Positions 29,252-41,074 of a stretch of 64,000 nucleotides of DNA are shown here, piece by piece. The stretch is from Agrobacterium tumefaciens. Its GTDB lineage: Bacteria > Pseudomonadota > Alphaproteobacteria > Rhizobiales > Rhizobiaceae. The DNA lies in the NCBI RefSeq assembly GCF_013337285.1, contig NZ_SUPW01000001.1, positions 186,001-250,000 of the forward strand, in the 5' to 3' direction. Under the pieces are notes generated by a model. It ran no database searches. It was given only the letters and a program-made list of their open reading frames with translations, and had not been told where the DNA came from. How positions within the stretch are numbered: the stretch's first letter is position 1; each line of letters opens with the position of its first letter. A program made the translations under genes and the position numbers.

Positions 29252-29383
29252 GGAGAGAACTTTCTGATCCGGAAAAGATGCGCGTCTTTTAACCGAAGCG
29301 GGGGTACGGTTTAAAGGGCGGATTTTTCGCAATGTCGGTCGGGCGCTGGATTTTATTGCGTGAGCATCGCGATGGAACGACGG

Positions 29384-30013
29384 TCAGAAAGCGAAGGCCG
29401 ATTTTATGCCGTCGACCACGAATTGCACGGAAAGGGCGGCGAGCAGAACGCCGAGCAGCCTCGTCAGGATGGCGCGGCCGGTATTGCCGAGAAAACGGTC
29501 CATTCGCTCCGAAACGATGAGGGCCGCGTAGACGAGGGCCATGGCGAAAGCGAGGATCAGGATGAGCACGACCATTTCGAGCGTCGTTTTCATCGTTCCC
29601 GCCAGAAGCACGGTGGCGGAAATCGCGCCCGGCCCGGCGATCAACGGCAGCGCCAGCGGAAAGACCGCCAGATTGTGCAGATGATCCTTGGTGATGGCGA
29701 TCTCGGAGGTCTTTTCCTTGCGCTCCTGGCGTTTCTCGAAAATCATTTCGAAGGAAATCCAGAACAGCAATAGACCACCGGCAATGCGGAAGGCGCCGAG
29801 CGAGATGCCAAGCAGATTGAGGATGGCAAGGCCGAATAGGGCGAAGACGGCGAGAATGCCGAAGGCGATGATGGAGCCGCGCAGCGCTACCTGGGCACGC
29901 TGGGCGCGCGTCATGCCGACGGTAAGTGCGAGGAAAACAGGCGCCAGACCCGGCGGATCGAGCGTGACCAGAAGTGTGGTAAGCGCGTTGATGAGCGTTT
30001 CGCTGCTGGCCAT
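29384..30013 (-). CDS. MarC-family integral membrane protein
   Basis: The product is 209 residues from ATG 30013 behind a GGGG-containing site. Six hydrophobic segments are visible, with the MarC/NAAT signatures LLVTLDPPGLAPVFLALT near the start, FRIAGGLLLFWISFEMIF in the middle, and FPLALPLIAGPGAISATVLL. The family has no proven transport substrate; the old link to multiple antibiotic resistance has not held up. It is transcribed alone, divergent from gyrA. Confidence 0.85.
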   Translation of the reverse strand: MASSETLINALTTLLVTLDPPGLAPVFLALTVGMTRAQRAQVALRGSIIAFGILAVFALFGLAILNLLGISLGAFRIAGGLLLFWISFEMIFEKRQERKEKTSEIAITKDHLHNLAVFPLALPLIAGPGAISATVLLAGTMKTTLEMVVLILILAFAMALVYAALIVSERMDRFLGNTGRAILTRLLGVLLAALSVQFVVDGIKSAFAF

Positions 30014-30230
30014 TTTTTCCCCGCCTATTCTATTTTTAGGCCGGAGCCTACGCAAGTCATACACGCATTAAAAGGGAGCGGCGGCGCTTTTGCCGACCTA
30101 AACGGCGAAAAGCGGTGTATGTCTTGCAAATGACGCAAAAGACTGTTCAAAACTCGCCGGGAAATTGGCGTAACGTGGCTGTTTCCGCTATAAAAATCCA
30201 TCCGATTCTTAACAGAGAATGTGATCCGTT

Positions 30231-33023
<2,793 letters not shown>

Positions 33024-33058
33024 GCCGCCTCGTTTCCTTTACCCTCAATCGACAGAAA

Positions 33059-33089
33059 CCCCGCGGCGCTCAGGCACCGCGGGGTTTTT
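33059..33089 (+). terminator. Rho-independent terminator of gyrA
   Basis: CCCCGCGG (33059-33066) and CCGCGGGG (33077-33084) form a perfect 8-bp GC stem around a 10-nt loop, followed by five T. It lies 36 bp after the gyrA stop. Confidence 0.9.
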
Positions 33090-33117
33090 CTTTGGGTCTA
33101 TTGGCTGGTCCGGCTCT

Positions 33118-33378
33118 TTACCGAATTCGGATATGGATCGGTGTCCGTCCGGAGCGGCCTGCGACGTGAAGGTGGATGCTGGCTTCCGGCTGGTTGGCGC
33201 GCCAGGCGCGGGCGCCATGCGACAGAAGCAGGCTGACCAGATCGCGCGTCTTTGCCTTGGAGCGGTTGAGACCGAGATCGGCGATACGCATCGCCGCTTC
33301 ATGAATGGGATGCAGAACCGACAGACCGCTTTGCCCGTTGCCAGACGCAATGTCCGAATAATTCTCGTTAACTGCCAT
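33118..33378 (-). CDS. Small hypothetical protein
   Basis: The 86-residue product is soluble and Arg/His-rich at its end (HGARAWRANQPEASIHLHVAGRSGRTPIHIRIR). The middle reads HEAAMRIADLGLNRSKAKTRDLVSLLLS. No known domain is recognised. The frame fills the space between the gyrA terminator and the next gene, and codon use looks like the core genome, which supports a real gene. Confidence 0.6.
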   Translation of the reverse strand: MAVNENYSDIASGNGQSGLSVLHPIHEAAMRIADLGLNRSKAKTRDLVSLLLSHGARAWRANQPEASIHLHVAGRSGRTPIHIRIR

Positions 33379-33460
33379 CTTGGAAAGCCTCGCTACACAT
33401 TACACAATTCGAGGAGACAGGCGATGTTCCGACAATGAACGCCGCCTGCGGAAACGTCAG

Positions 33461-34942
33461 TTACTGGAGTGACGCCCAGCAGCTGACGCCTTTCTTTTTC
33501 AATGCATTGCATGCATTTACCGCGGCGTTCTGGCCATCAAAGCCGCCGAAACGGGCGCGGTAGACCTGTGAGCCGTCCCGACTAAAGGCGACTGTGAAGG
33601 GTTTTGCCGAACGAAGGGCGGAACCACCCTTTTCCTGTGCGCTCTGCAGCAGGCCGCGAGCGGAGTTTTCATCCGGCGATGCGCCGATCTGGATTACCCA
33701 GCCGCCCTGCGGAGCTTCTGATTTAGCCGCGACCGAAGGAGCAGGGGCGACCGAGGCGGTAACGATATTGTCCACCTTGGTCGAGTTGGTGATCAACTTG
33801 CGGTCCGGCGGGATGGGTGCCTGAGAAACGGGATCCTTGCCCTTCTGCCAGGTTGCTGCTTCCATCGCCTTGACGGCTGGATTGGAAGAAGAGCCTGCAA
33901 AGGCTGTAATCGGCGCCTCTTCGTAACGGGCCTGCGGTACCGGTCCGGCATTGGGCAGGCCGGCATTGGTAGCCGCAACCGCAACGGAAGGAACAGTTGC
34001 CGCCACGGCGACCGGTTCTTCAATCGGCGCGGACCGCGTCTGGGCGATCAGGTTGCTGTTGCCACCGCGCGATGCTTGCGGCAGATAGGTCGCTACAAGC
34101 TTGCGCATGGTGGCGTCACGGGCGGCGCTGGAGCGACCGCCGAGAACGACGGCGACGATGGAGCGGCCATCGTTCTGCGCCGAGGTCGCAAGATTGCTGC
34201 CGGCCGCACGGGTGTAACCGGTCTTGATGCCGTCGACGCCCTTCACGGTTCCGACGAGACGATTGTGGTTGCCAATGACCTGCTTGCCGAAATTGAAGGT
34301 GCGGGTAGAGAAATAACCGTAATATTGCGGAAAATGCTGGCGAAGGGCGATGCCGAGACGGGCCTGATCGCGCGCGGTCGTCATCTGCGCCGTGTTGGGC
34401 AGGCCGTTGGCGTTGCGATAGGTCGTGCGGGTCATGCCGAGTGCACGGGCCTTGGCGGTCATCATCCTGGCGAAACGGTCTTCCGAGCCGCCGAGATATT
34501 CACCGAGCGCTGTTGCCATGTCGTTGGCAGAACGGGTGACGAGAGCCAGAATGGCCTGCTCGACCGTGATGGCGCCGCCGGCGCGCACACCAAGCTTGGA
34601 TGGCGGCTCCTTGGCGGCATTGGCCGAGACCGGCACCTTGGAATCAAGCGAGATGCGTCCGGAATTAAGCGCCTCGAACGTCAGATAAAGCGTCATCATC
34701 TTCGTCAGAGAGGCGGGATAACGCAGACCGTCCGGATCCTCGCCGTAGAGAACCTTGCCGGTCTTGGCGTCGATGACGATGCCGGCATATTTCGGATCCG
34801 CCTGTGCGGTGCCCACGGATGCTGCGGTTATGAACGCCGCAGCAAGGGTCAACGCAACAAACCTTACAAAAGACGCCGCACCCGCTTTGCGCGAATGTAC
34901 CCCAGATACACTTTTCAACACTGCTGAACTCTTCAATCGCAT
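33461..34942 (-). CDS. D-alanyl-D-alanine carboxypeptidase with C-terminal SPOR domain
   Basis: The product is 493 residues from ATG 34942, giving a signal peptide (FVRFVALTLAAAFITAASVGTAQA). The serine-peptidase S11 triad is intact: SLTK (PASLTKMM), SAN (TRSANDMA) and KTG (GIKTGYTRAAG). It would trim the terminal D-Ala of periplasmic peptidoglycan pentapeptides. A linker of about 100 residues rich in Ala and Pro leads to a SPOR domain (GWVIQIGASPDENSARGLL...YRARFGGFDGQNAAVNAC). SPOR domains bind denuded glycan at the division site. S11-SPOR fusions are common in Rhizobiales. Confidence 0.93.
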   Translation of the reverse strand: MRLKSSAVLKSVSGVHSRKAGAASFVRFVALTLAAAFITAASVGTAQADPKYAGIVIDAKTGKVLYGEDPDGLRYPASLTKMMTLYLTFEALNSGRISLDSKVPVSANAAKEPPSKLGVRAGGAITVEQAILALVTRSANDMATALGEYLGGSEDRFARMMTAKARALGMTRTTYRNANGLPNTAQMTTARDQARLGIALRQHFPQYYGYFSTRTFNFGKQVIGNHNRLVGTVKGVDGIKTGYTRAAGSNLATSAQNDGRSIVAVVLGGRSSAARDATMRKLVATYLPQASRGGNSNLIAQTRSAPIEEPVAVAATVPSVAVAATNAGLPNAGPVPQARYEEAPITAFAGSSSNPAVKAMEAATWQKGKDPVSQAPIPPDRKLITNSTKVDNIVTASVAPAPSVAAKSEAPQGGWVIQIGASPDENSARGLLQSAQEKGGSALRSAKPFTVAFSRDGSQVYRARFGGFDGQNAAVNACNALKKKGVSCWASLQ

Positions 34943-35081
34943 ATTTCTGTTCCGCTCGGACACGCCCCGCCCGATAGCTCCGGGGAGAAACTTTATCGGG
35001 ATGGCGTTACCAAGTGGTTTATGAAAGGTGTCTGCCTTCCATAAAATGCGACTTTTCGCACGCAATCTGTGCCATGCTGTT

Positions 35082-35801
35082 TCACGGATTTCCGTCTTTT
35101 GCGAGGCGCTGCTCGACATAATGTTTCACATCGGTGTCGAGTTTTTGCCATTGCGGCAAAAGGCCGGCGGAGAAGCGGTAAAAAAGACTGAGATCCTGCC
35201 CGACGTGGATATCCCTTTGGCAGTCGCTGCCTGTGGCTTCCTGCGGTGTCTGCGGCAGCAGGCAGCGCACCACGTAGTCGCTTTCACCATTGCGCGCTCC
35301 GGTCAATATGACTTCCTTGCCGTAACCGGAATCGGCACGCAGGCGGTGCAGCAGCAATCCGTGTTTCAGCGGCACGGGGTCTCCTTCCGTCAGCCGGGCA
35401 TAAATTGGCCCGAAACGGCCGGACATGTCCTGTGACATGGTGCTTTGCGACAGCTGTATATAAATCAGTCCCGTCGCCTTGGCGGGATCGTCGAATATGG
35501 CGCGATTCCCTTCCTCATATCCGTTGAGGCCGGGCCAGGTCAGGTAAAGATCGATCCGCTCCTGCTCACCGCCCTCACGACCCGAGGGTAAGCGTAGCGT
35601 GTTTTTCACGAGCTTCAGCCGGTCGTTGCCGATTGATATCTGCACCTCGTCGGTTGCTGTCGTATGGCCTGCCTTCAGGACCCGCTCACCGTACAATTTG
35701 ACGCCGATATTAAGTGCGATGACTAAAACGAGAAGAACTCCGGCAATGATGGCGGCGCGGCGCATCAGCGACGATGAAAGCAGGGGTGTTCCGTTCTGCA
35801 T
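35082..35801 (-). CDS. Membrane-anchored hypothetical protein
   Basis: The 239 residues begin with one transmembrane helix (AAIIAGVLLVLVIALNIGV) followed by a soluble, probably periplasmic domain. That domain contains TWPGLNGYEEGNR, GLIYIQLSQSTMSQDM and RCLLPQTPQEATGSDCQRDIHVGQDLSLFYRFSAGLLPQW, with two cysteines that could pair. It has the look of a conserved rhizobial envelope protein, but no family name comes to mind. It is transcribed alone. Confidence 0.75.
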   Translation of the reverse strand: MQNGTPLLSSSLMRRAAIIAGVLLVLVIALNIGVKLYGERVLKAGHTTATDEVQISIGNDRLKLVKNTLRLPSGREGGEQERIDLYLTWPGLNGYEEGNRAIFDDPAKATGLIYIQLSQSTMSQDMSGRFGPIYARLTEGDPVPLKHGLLLHRLRADSGYGKEVILTGARNGESDYVVRCLLPQTPQEATGSDCQRDIHVGQDLSLFYRFSAGLLPQWQKLDTDVKHYVEQRLAKDGNP

Positions 35802-35938
35802 GGGCTTCCAGATTCGTTCTTGTCGCGGGCGCGGGTTTCGGGCCGGAAATAGGCTGACAAAGCTTTAACCTGCGGCGATCGCCATTGAAATGCTGTTTTG
35901 CCGCTGCTACCTGATAGGGCGCAAGCAAAGGACGGCAT

Positions 35939-36202
35939 ATGGCAGCGCGCGACAGATATTCCCGGAAACTCGAATGTTCCAAATGTGGCCATCAGGGTTT
36001 TGCCGAAGTGTCGGAATCCGACGAAAAGGGTCGCGCAGATGTCGATTTTCGCGTCGATGAAATGCCGCGAGGGTTTCGCACCGAACGCGCCTCGGGTGAT
36101 CCGACCGATTTCATGATCCGCTGCGGCCAGTGCGGCAACATATTTCGTTTCCTGCAAAAAACCGCCTATGCGCCCGGAGGCGAACCGCGCGTGAAGGCCT
36201 GA
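35939..36202 (+). CDS. Small zinc-ribbon protein
   Basis: The 87-residue product has two CxxC knuckles, LECSKCGHQGF near residue 12 and MIRCGQCGNIF near 62, which should bind one Zn. The acidic middle carries SESDEKGRADVDFRVDEMP. The function is unknown; such proteins may bind nucleic acid or a protein partner. The next gene starts 14 bp after its stop, probably in the same transcript. Confidence 0.75.
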   Translation: MAARDRYSRKLECSKCGHQGFAEVSESDEKGRADVDFRVDEMPRGFRTERASGDPTDFMIRCGQCGNIFRFLQKTAYAPGGEPRVKA

Positions 36203-36216
36203 ACGGGAGGTGCCGG

Positions 36217-36444
36217 ATGACCATGCCGCAACAACCGAACGGCGCGCCGCCAAGGCGCAAGCCAATCTGGCCGTGGATCGTGCTTTTGGTGCTGACGCTC
36301 TGCGCCATCTACTCCTATAATCGCGCCAACGAAATCCTGGCCGACCTGTCCCACACCTTGCCGCCAGCGGTGCTGAACCTGTTCGAGGATATTCTTCGGG
36401 GTGGCGGACGACACGGTGATGGCGGGCCCAGCATCGGGGTCTGA
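36217..36444 (+). CDS. Small single-pass membrane protein
   Basis: The 75-residue product starts at ATG 36217, with GGGAGG about 6 bp upstream. A Pro/Arg-rich N-terminus (PPRRKPIWPW) precedes one transmembrane helix (IVLLVLTLCAIYSY). The remaining 40 residues would face the periplasm. No family is recognised. Confidence 0.65.
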   Translation: MTMPQQPNGAPPRRKPIWPWIVLLVLTLCAIYSYNRANEILADLSHTLPPAVLNLFEDILRGGGRHGDGGPSIGV

Positions 36445-36520
36445 ATAGTCAAACCGACAATCGGGTACTGTCCGCAGACCGGCCTCTCGCATACAGACGT
36501 TTTTTAAAGGCGCATTAAAG

Positions 36521-36546
36521 AAAAAAGCCCCGCAAACGGGCGGGGC
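36521..36546 (-). terminator. Intrinsic terminator on the minus strand
   Basis: The stem GCCCCGC (36527-36533) / GCGGGGC (36540-36546) is followed on the minus strand by six T and then CTTT. No upstream coding gene uses it, which supports the small-RNA call. Confidence 0.75.
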
Positions 36547-36600
36547 AGGTTGATCGCTCGGGGAAAGTTGGGCAATGCCCGGGAGCGATGTGACTATATA
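36521..36600 (-). ncRNA. Candidate trans-encoded small RNA on the minus strand
   Basis: No protein gene lies on this strand here, yet a complete sRNA-like layout is visible. ATCGCTC (complement of 36583-36589) pairs with GAGCGAT (complement of 36553-36559), enclosing an inner GGGCAT/ATGCCC hairpin and an unpaired CUUUCCCC-like stretch. A linker and a GCCCCGC/GCGGGGC terminator stem with six U (36521-36546) follow. A TTATAT-like -10 lies near 36596-36601; no good -35 is visible. The pyrimidine-rich single strand could pair with ribosome-binding sites. Expression is not shown. Confidence 0.5.
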
Positions 36601-36787
36601 AGCGACAATATTGCTGACGCGATAGGCCACTTCCGTCCCAAACAGTACGCCGGCGCATAAATTTTGCTCAGGTGAGGAGGATTTTGAGGAGATGAACTCG
36701 CTAAATCTGTCAGGCAACTTGACAGCAAGCCGTCCTATTCTTCGCCTCGCCTCTAATTGCACATATTTGCTCCTAACATAAAGAGAC

Positions 36788-36952
36788 ATGAGCAGACGCA
36801 TGGACAAATCCGGAATCTTCTTCGTGGCGCTTTTGCTGGTGCTTGTTGCAATCGTTCTCAGCCTGACGCTGTTTGATTCGGCCCAGCAAATGCCGGCGGT
36901 TCCTGCGGGCGAGGGGTCTTTATTGCCACCGGCAACAACGCCGGGACAATGA
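36788..36952 (+). CDS. 54-residue single-pass membrane protein
   Basis: The short frame MSRRMDKSGIFFVALLLVLVAIVLSLTLFD has one strong transmembrane helix, then a Pro-rich tail ending PATTPGQ. A second in-frame ATG follows four codons later. Codon choice resembles neighbouring core genes. Function unknown. Confidence 0.55.
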   Translation: MSRRMDKSGIFFVALLLVLVAIVLSLTLFDSAQQMPAVPAGEGSLLPPATTPGQ

Positions 36953-37052
36953 TAGGCGGATCGACAGCAGATGGACGGCGACCGTTTGGCAGGGCAAGCC
37001 TCGAGCGGGATTGACGGCCTTTTTCAAACCGCTATAAAGCCTCACCACCGAA

Positions 37053-37142
37053 GGATGGGTGTCCGAGTGGTTTAAGGAACCGGTCTTGAAAACCGGCGTG
37101 CGTGAGAGCGTACCGTGGGTTCGAATCCCACCCCATCTGCCA
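37053..37142 (+). tRNA. tRNA-Ser (anticodon UGA)
   Basis: The 90-nt class II tRNA has acceptor GGATGGG pairing with CCCATCT (first pair G-U), the D-arm GTCCGAGTGG, and anticodon stem CCGGT/ACCGG with loop CTTGAAA, anticodon TGA. A long variable arm and the T-loop GGTTCGAATCC follow. CCA is encoded at 37140-37142. It reads UCA and other UCN codons. Confidence 0.97.
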
Positions 37143-37274
37143 TTAAGCTCAAAAATGACCATTTTGAAAAGCGGAACGATTGCCGATCCGTGTCGCGTCG
37201 TTCGGCCGGAGCGGCTTTGATGTGACCAACAGTGAAGAAACCCGCCTTTCGGCGGGCTCCAAATTCACATTAAA

Positions 37275-37619
37275 TCAGATTTCGGGGCAACCCCGTTCGT
37301 TGGCAAATGTGATGCGATCCGGCCCGCGGCGGGTGAAGCCCTGAACAACGACGCGGCCGGGGGTGACACGCACGACTTCGGGATCACGCAGGCCTGCTTC
37401 ACGAGCGGCGGCGCGGGCTTCGCGTTCGCTGCAGCCGCGCATGCGGGGCGAGCCACGGCGGTCAACGTCTCTGTCCCGATCTCGATCGCGGATGACCGGG
37501 CGAACGCCATCGGGACCGATCCTCAACTCCATATCCTGTGCGCCGGCCTGGATGGGTGCAGCGATGGATACCAGGGCGATGCCAAGCGCCAGACCTGCAG
37601 CTTTTATTGACTTGATCAT
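37275..37619 (-). CDS. Secreted or periplasmic small basic protein
   Basis: The product is 114 residues from ATG 37619 behind GGGAGG. The signal peptide AAGLALGIALVSIAAPIQAGA ends near residue 27. The mature part has a short RDRDRDRDVDRR repeat, then CSEREARAAAREAGLRDPEVVRVTPGRVVVQGFTRRGPDRITFANERGCPEI with two cysteines. This resembles small periplasmic proteins common in rhizobia; the function is not known. Confidence 0.75.
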   Translation of the reverse strand: MIKSIKAAGLALGIALVSIAAPIQAGAQDMELRIGPDGVRPVIRDRDRDRDVDRRGSPRMRGCSEREARAAAREAGLRDPEVVRVTPGRVVVQGFTRRGPDRITFANERGCPEI

Positions 37620-37939
37620 GGTTTCCTCCCTCAGCCGAAAAACCGGCGGAAGCTTGTTTGTTTGCGGGGAAGAAACGCGGCCGCACTCCATTTGTTCCGT
37701 TATGTCGGATGCCGGAGAGGGCGCAGATGAGCGTCGACGGTAGATTTCAGGCGCCCAAAAAAGAGATAAATCATTAACCACGTTCATTACAATTTTATCG
37801 AATTTGCAGAAGTCGTTCGCATTTTCGCCACGTTATGCACAAGATTAAGCGACTGTTAGGTGCTTCGATGGCAGGGGCAATTAATCGAGGCAAGTGAGGG
37901 TGCGGTTCTCCGAGCCAATAGCAGCGTGGGGCAGACGAT

Positions 37940-39028
37940 TTGAATTCTACGGTCAAGAAACTCGGCATCAGCACCAGATCGGGTGCGAAGTGGCTTGCAA
38001 TTTCCGTGCTTTGCGCTGCGACGGCGTCGTGTTCCACCACGACTGAAACGAAGCCGAAGCCCAAGCGCAGCAAGGAATATTTTTCCGAGTCGGAATATGG
38101 CGTGAAGGCCAGTCCGCGCGTAGCAGATGGCAAAAGCATTCCAAAAGGCGGCGGGCGAGAGCTCGTCGGCAACGCCTATACCGTAAAAGGCCGTCGTTAT
38201 TTTCCGAAAGAAGAGCCGGGTTACAACAAGATCGGTCTTGCCTCCTGGTACGGTTCCGCCTTCCACGGTCGCCTGACGGCGAATGGCGAAGTGTACGATA
38301 AAGAACATCTTTCTGCCGCACATCCGACATTTCCCCTGCCGAGCTATGCGCGCATTACCAACACGGAAAATGGCGCCTCGGTTCTGGTGCGTGTCAATGA
38401 TCGCGGACCTTTCCATGAAGGCCGCCTGATCGACGTTTCCAGCAAGACGGCCGATCTTCTCGACATGAAGGCGACAGGTACGGCGAATGTGCGGGTGCAA
38501 TATGCCGGCCGCGCTCCGCTTGACGGTCACGACATGCCTTATTTGATGGCGTCTTATATTCCGAAGGGCTCGCGCTCGCCGGGTGTTGCGCCCGAGGGGC
38601 AGATCGCAACGGGTGTCATGGTGGCTTCGAATTCTCCGAATTTCGTTCCGGCTCCTGCCTCCAATCCGAATTATAGCGGTTCGACGCAGACGGCGCTGGT
38701 CGGTTCCAGGAAGAATGCCGCTCTGCAGGCCATGCCGCTGGTCAATGGTCCGGCGCCGGTATTCGAGCAATTTGCGATCCTGCCGGAAATCGGTCCGTTC
38801 CTGGTTGAACGGCCCGAAGGAAACTTCATGCGTGAGCCGGCGGCACCCGGCGGCAATTATCTGCGCGTGCCGACGCCATCGTCCAAATATGCAGCGGCTT
38901 ATTCGCAAGAATCTGCTACGGTTTCCCGGACCGCGCGTGCCTTCGACAGCGTGCTGGTCGATCGTGGCGCGCTCAACGAGCAATCGATACTCGCCCATGT
39001 GAAGCGTCAGCAGGCGAAGTCGCGCTGA
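37940..39028 (+). CDS. rlpA: RlpA-family septal ring lytic transglycosylase lipoprotein
   Basis: The 362 residues start at TTG 37940, with a lipoprotein signal and lipobox (ATASC, lipidated Cys about residue 31). The double-psi beta-barrel domain shows GLASWYGSAFHGRLTANGE and VRVNDRGPFHEGRLIDVS, the conserved RlpA catalytic segments. RlpA cuts naked glycan strands at the septum. The tail is Pro/Ser-rich, and no SPOR domain is present, unlike the Pseudomonas protein. It lies upstream of the carboxypeptidase-like gene and the tmk operon. Confidence 0.9.
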   Translation: MNSTVKKLGISTRSGAKWLAISVLCAATASCSTTTETKPKPKRSKEYFSESEYGVKASPRVADGKSIPKGGGRELVGNAYTVKGRRYFPKEEPGYNKIGLASWYGSAFHGRLTANGEVYDKEHLSAAHPTFPLPSYARITNTENGASVLVRVNDRGPFHEGRLIDVSSKTADLLDMKATGTANVRVQYAGRAPLDGHDMPYLMASYIPKGSRSPGVAPEGQIATGVMVASNSPNFVPAPASNPNYSGSTQTALVGSRKNAALQAMPLVNGPAPVFEQFAILPEIGPFLVERPEGNFMREPAAPGGNYLRVPTPSSKYAAAYSQESATVSRTARAFDSVLVDRGALNEQSILAHVKRQQAKSR

Positions 39029-39095
39029 CGGATTGAAGAGTAGGGCTGCATCCGTTTCGGGCGGCCCGTTGCGGCAGGCAGGACTGGGCGGTTTC

Positions 39096-40262
39096 ATGCG
39101 CAAAGCCATTTATCGCTCCTGTTGTTCGGTCGTCGTAGCGACCGGGCTAGCGTTTTTCAGTGCAGGCACGGCGCAATCACAGACCGCGCCCTTCATCGCC
39201 AAGGCCGAACAGGCCTATATGATCGATGCCGAGACCGGCACGGTGCTTCTTTCGCAAAATGAAAATCAGTCCTTTCCGCCGGCTTCGCTTGCCAAGCTGA
39301 TGACCGTGGAAGTGGTGCTGGACGCGCTCTCCAGGGGGCAGGTGATGCCGGAGACGCCCTATCCGGTCTCGGAATATGCCTGGCGCACAGGCGGCGCGCC
39401 GTCGCGAACCTCGACCATGTTCGCGGCGCTGAAATCTTCCGTCAGCATCAACGATCTCCTGACCGGCATTATCGTGCAGAACGCCAATGACGGCTGCATC
39501 ATCATCGCTGAAGGCATGGCGGGATCCGACTCCGCATTTGCTAAGCGCATGACGGCGCGGGCAGGCGAACTTGGCATGAACCGCAGCACCTTTACCAATT
39601 CCACCGGGCTTCCTGATCCGGGCAACCAGACGAGCGCCAGGGATATGGTGCGTCTCGCCCAGCATCTGCATGACAATTATCCGGATCGATATGGGCTTTT
39701 CACCAAGCCGGATTTTGAGTGGAACCGGATATTCCAGCGGAACAAGAACACACTGCTTGGCAGCGGCATCGATGGTCTTGGGCTTGGCTTTGCGGAAGGC
39801 AGCGGTTTTGCCGCCGTCGTTTCGGCCGAGCGGGAGGGACGGCGGGTCTATCTGGCGCTTGCCGGCATCACCGACGACAAGACGCGGCAGGAGGAAGCCC
39901 GCCGGGTGGTGGACTGGGGGCTGACGGCTTTCGAAAAACGTCATCTTTTCGGAAAGGACGAAGCCGTCGGTTCCGTCAGTGTTTATGGCGGTGATGTCTC
40001 ACATATCGATCTTTCGCCGAAGGAAGACATCAGCGTGCTGGTGCCGGTCAACAATCCTGATCGTATTTCGGGGCGGATCGTCTATCGCTGGCCTCTGAAT
40101 GCGCCGCTGGACAGTGGCGCGAATGTCGGAACGCTCAAGGTCTTTTCAGGTGAGCGGCTGCTGCGCGAAGTGCCGCTTTATACCAAGGGTTCGGTCGGCA
40201 AGGGCTCGCTGACCCAGAATGCGGCGGGTGCGTTGAAGGAACTGCTGCTGTTCTGGCTCTGA
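39096..40262 (+). CDS. Peptidase S11 (DacF-like) protein with altered SxN and KTG motifs
   Basis: The product is 388 residues from ATG 39096, giving signal peptide VVVATGLAFFSAGTAQS. The SxxK box is intact (PASLAKLMT). The second motif reads QNANDG, with Asn replacing Ser of SxN. At the third site IDGLGLGFAEGSGF replaces DGxKTGxT, so the KTG triad is lost. A C-terminal PBP5-like beta domain follows. These changes would weaken or abolish D,D-carboxypeptidase activity, so a structural or regulatory role in the cell wall, or a different peptide substrate, is possible. The frame itself is intact. Confidence 0.85.
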   Translation: MRKAIYRSCCSVVVATGLAFFSAGTAQSQTAPFIAKAEQAYMIDAETGTVLLSQNENQSFPPASLAKLMTVEVVLDALSRGQVMPETPYPVSEYAWRTGGAPSRTSTMFAALKSSVSINDLLTGIIVQNANDGCIIIAEGMAGSDSAFAKRMTARAGELGMNRSTFTNSTGLPDPGNQTSARDMVRLAQHLHDNYPDRYGLFTKPDFEWNRIFQRNKNTLLGSGIDGLGLGFAEGSGFAAVVSAEREGRRVYLALAGITDDKTRQEEARRVVDWGLTAFEKRHLFGKDEAVGSVSVYGGDVSHIDLSPKEDISVLVPVNNPDRISGRIVYRWPLNAPLDSGANVGTLKVFSGERLLREVPLYTKGSVGKGSLTQNAAGALKELLLFWL

Positions 40263-40393
40263 AAATCCACGCTTTGCGCCACTTACCCCCTATGCTTTTG
40301 TTCAGGCACCGGATTTTCTGAAAAGCGCTTCACACTTTTTGGTTCGATGCTGTAAACAGGCATTTCAATATTTCCGGGAATTCCTCGCAGGAC

Positions 40394-41074
40394 GTGACAT
40401 TGGCCGAAAAGACTGGATTGTTCATCAGCTTCGAAGGCGGCGAGGGTGCCGGCAAGTCGACGCAGATTCGCACGCTTGCCGAAGCACTTCGTGGCCGCGG
40501 CTTCGAGGTGGTCGTGACGCGTGAGCCGGGTGGTTCGCCGGGGGCGGAGGCCGTTCGGCATGTGATTTTGTCGGGTGCGGCGGAATCCTTCGGCGTGCGC
40601 ATGGAAGCAATCCTGTTTGCGGCGGCGCGAAACGACCATGTCGAGGAGGTCATTCGCCCGGCGCTCGCGCGCGGCGAGATCGTGCTTTGCGACCGATTTC
40701 TTGACTCTTCCCGTGTCTATCAGGGCACGACCGGCAATCTGGAGCCTGACTTCATCGAGACGCTGCAACGCATTGCGATCGATGGTGTCGTGCCGGAACT
40801 GACGCTGATATTCGATATCGCCGCCGAAAAGGGGCTGGCCCGCGCCAGAAAACGGGCGGATGAGGGGGCTGCGCCCGACCGGTTCGAGAAAGAGGAAATC
40901 GAAACCCACGAGAAGCGGCGGGAAGCCTATCTCGATATAGCGCTTGCCGAGCCGCGTCGCTGCCGTATCGTCAATGCCGACCAGCCGGAAGAGAAGGTGG
41001 CGGAGGACGTGATGTCCTTTGTCGAGCCCTTGCTCGAACAACTGGGACCTGCGGCGGGCGCGGCGCATGAGTGA
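40394..41074 (+). CDS. tmk: Thymidylate kinase
   Basis: Tmk phosphorylates dTMP to dTDP. The 226 residues begin at GTG 40394. The P-loop is [11 protein letters not shown], the substrate region [14 protein letters not shown], the DR motif [14 protein letters not shown], and the lid [15 protein letters not shown]. The stop overlaps the holB ATG by 8 bp, a conserved alphaproteobacterial tmk-holB pairing. Confidence 0.96.
   Translation: MTLAEKTGLFISFEGGEGAGKSTQIRTLAEALRGRGFEVVVTREPGGSPGAEAVRHVILSGAAESFGVRMEAILFAAARNDHVEEVIRPALARGEIVLCDRFLDSSRVYQGTTGNLEPDFIETLQRIAIDGVVPELTLIFDIAAEKGLARARKRADEGAAPDRFEKEEIETHEKRREAYLDIALAEPRRCRIVNADQPEEKVAEDVMSFVEPLLEQLGPAAGAAHE

Noticed and set aside
36166..36807. 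213-codon open frame on the minus strand across 36166-36807
   Set aside because: It runs antisense through the zinc-ribbon and membrane-protein genes and the terminator hairpin, with no domain; a shadow frame.
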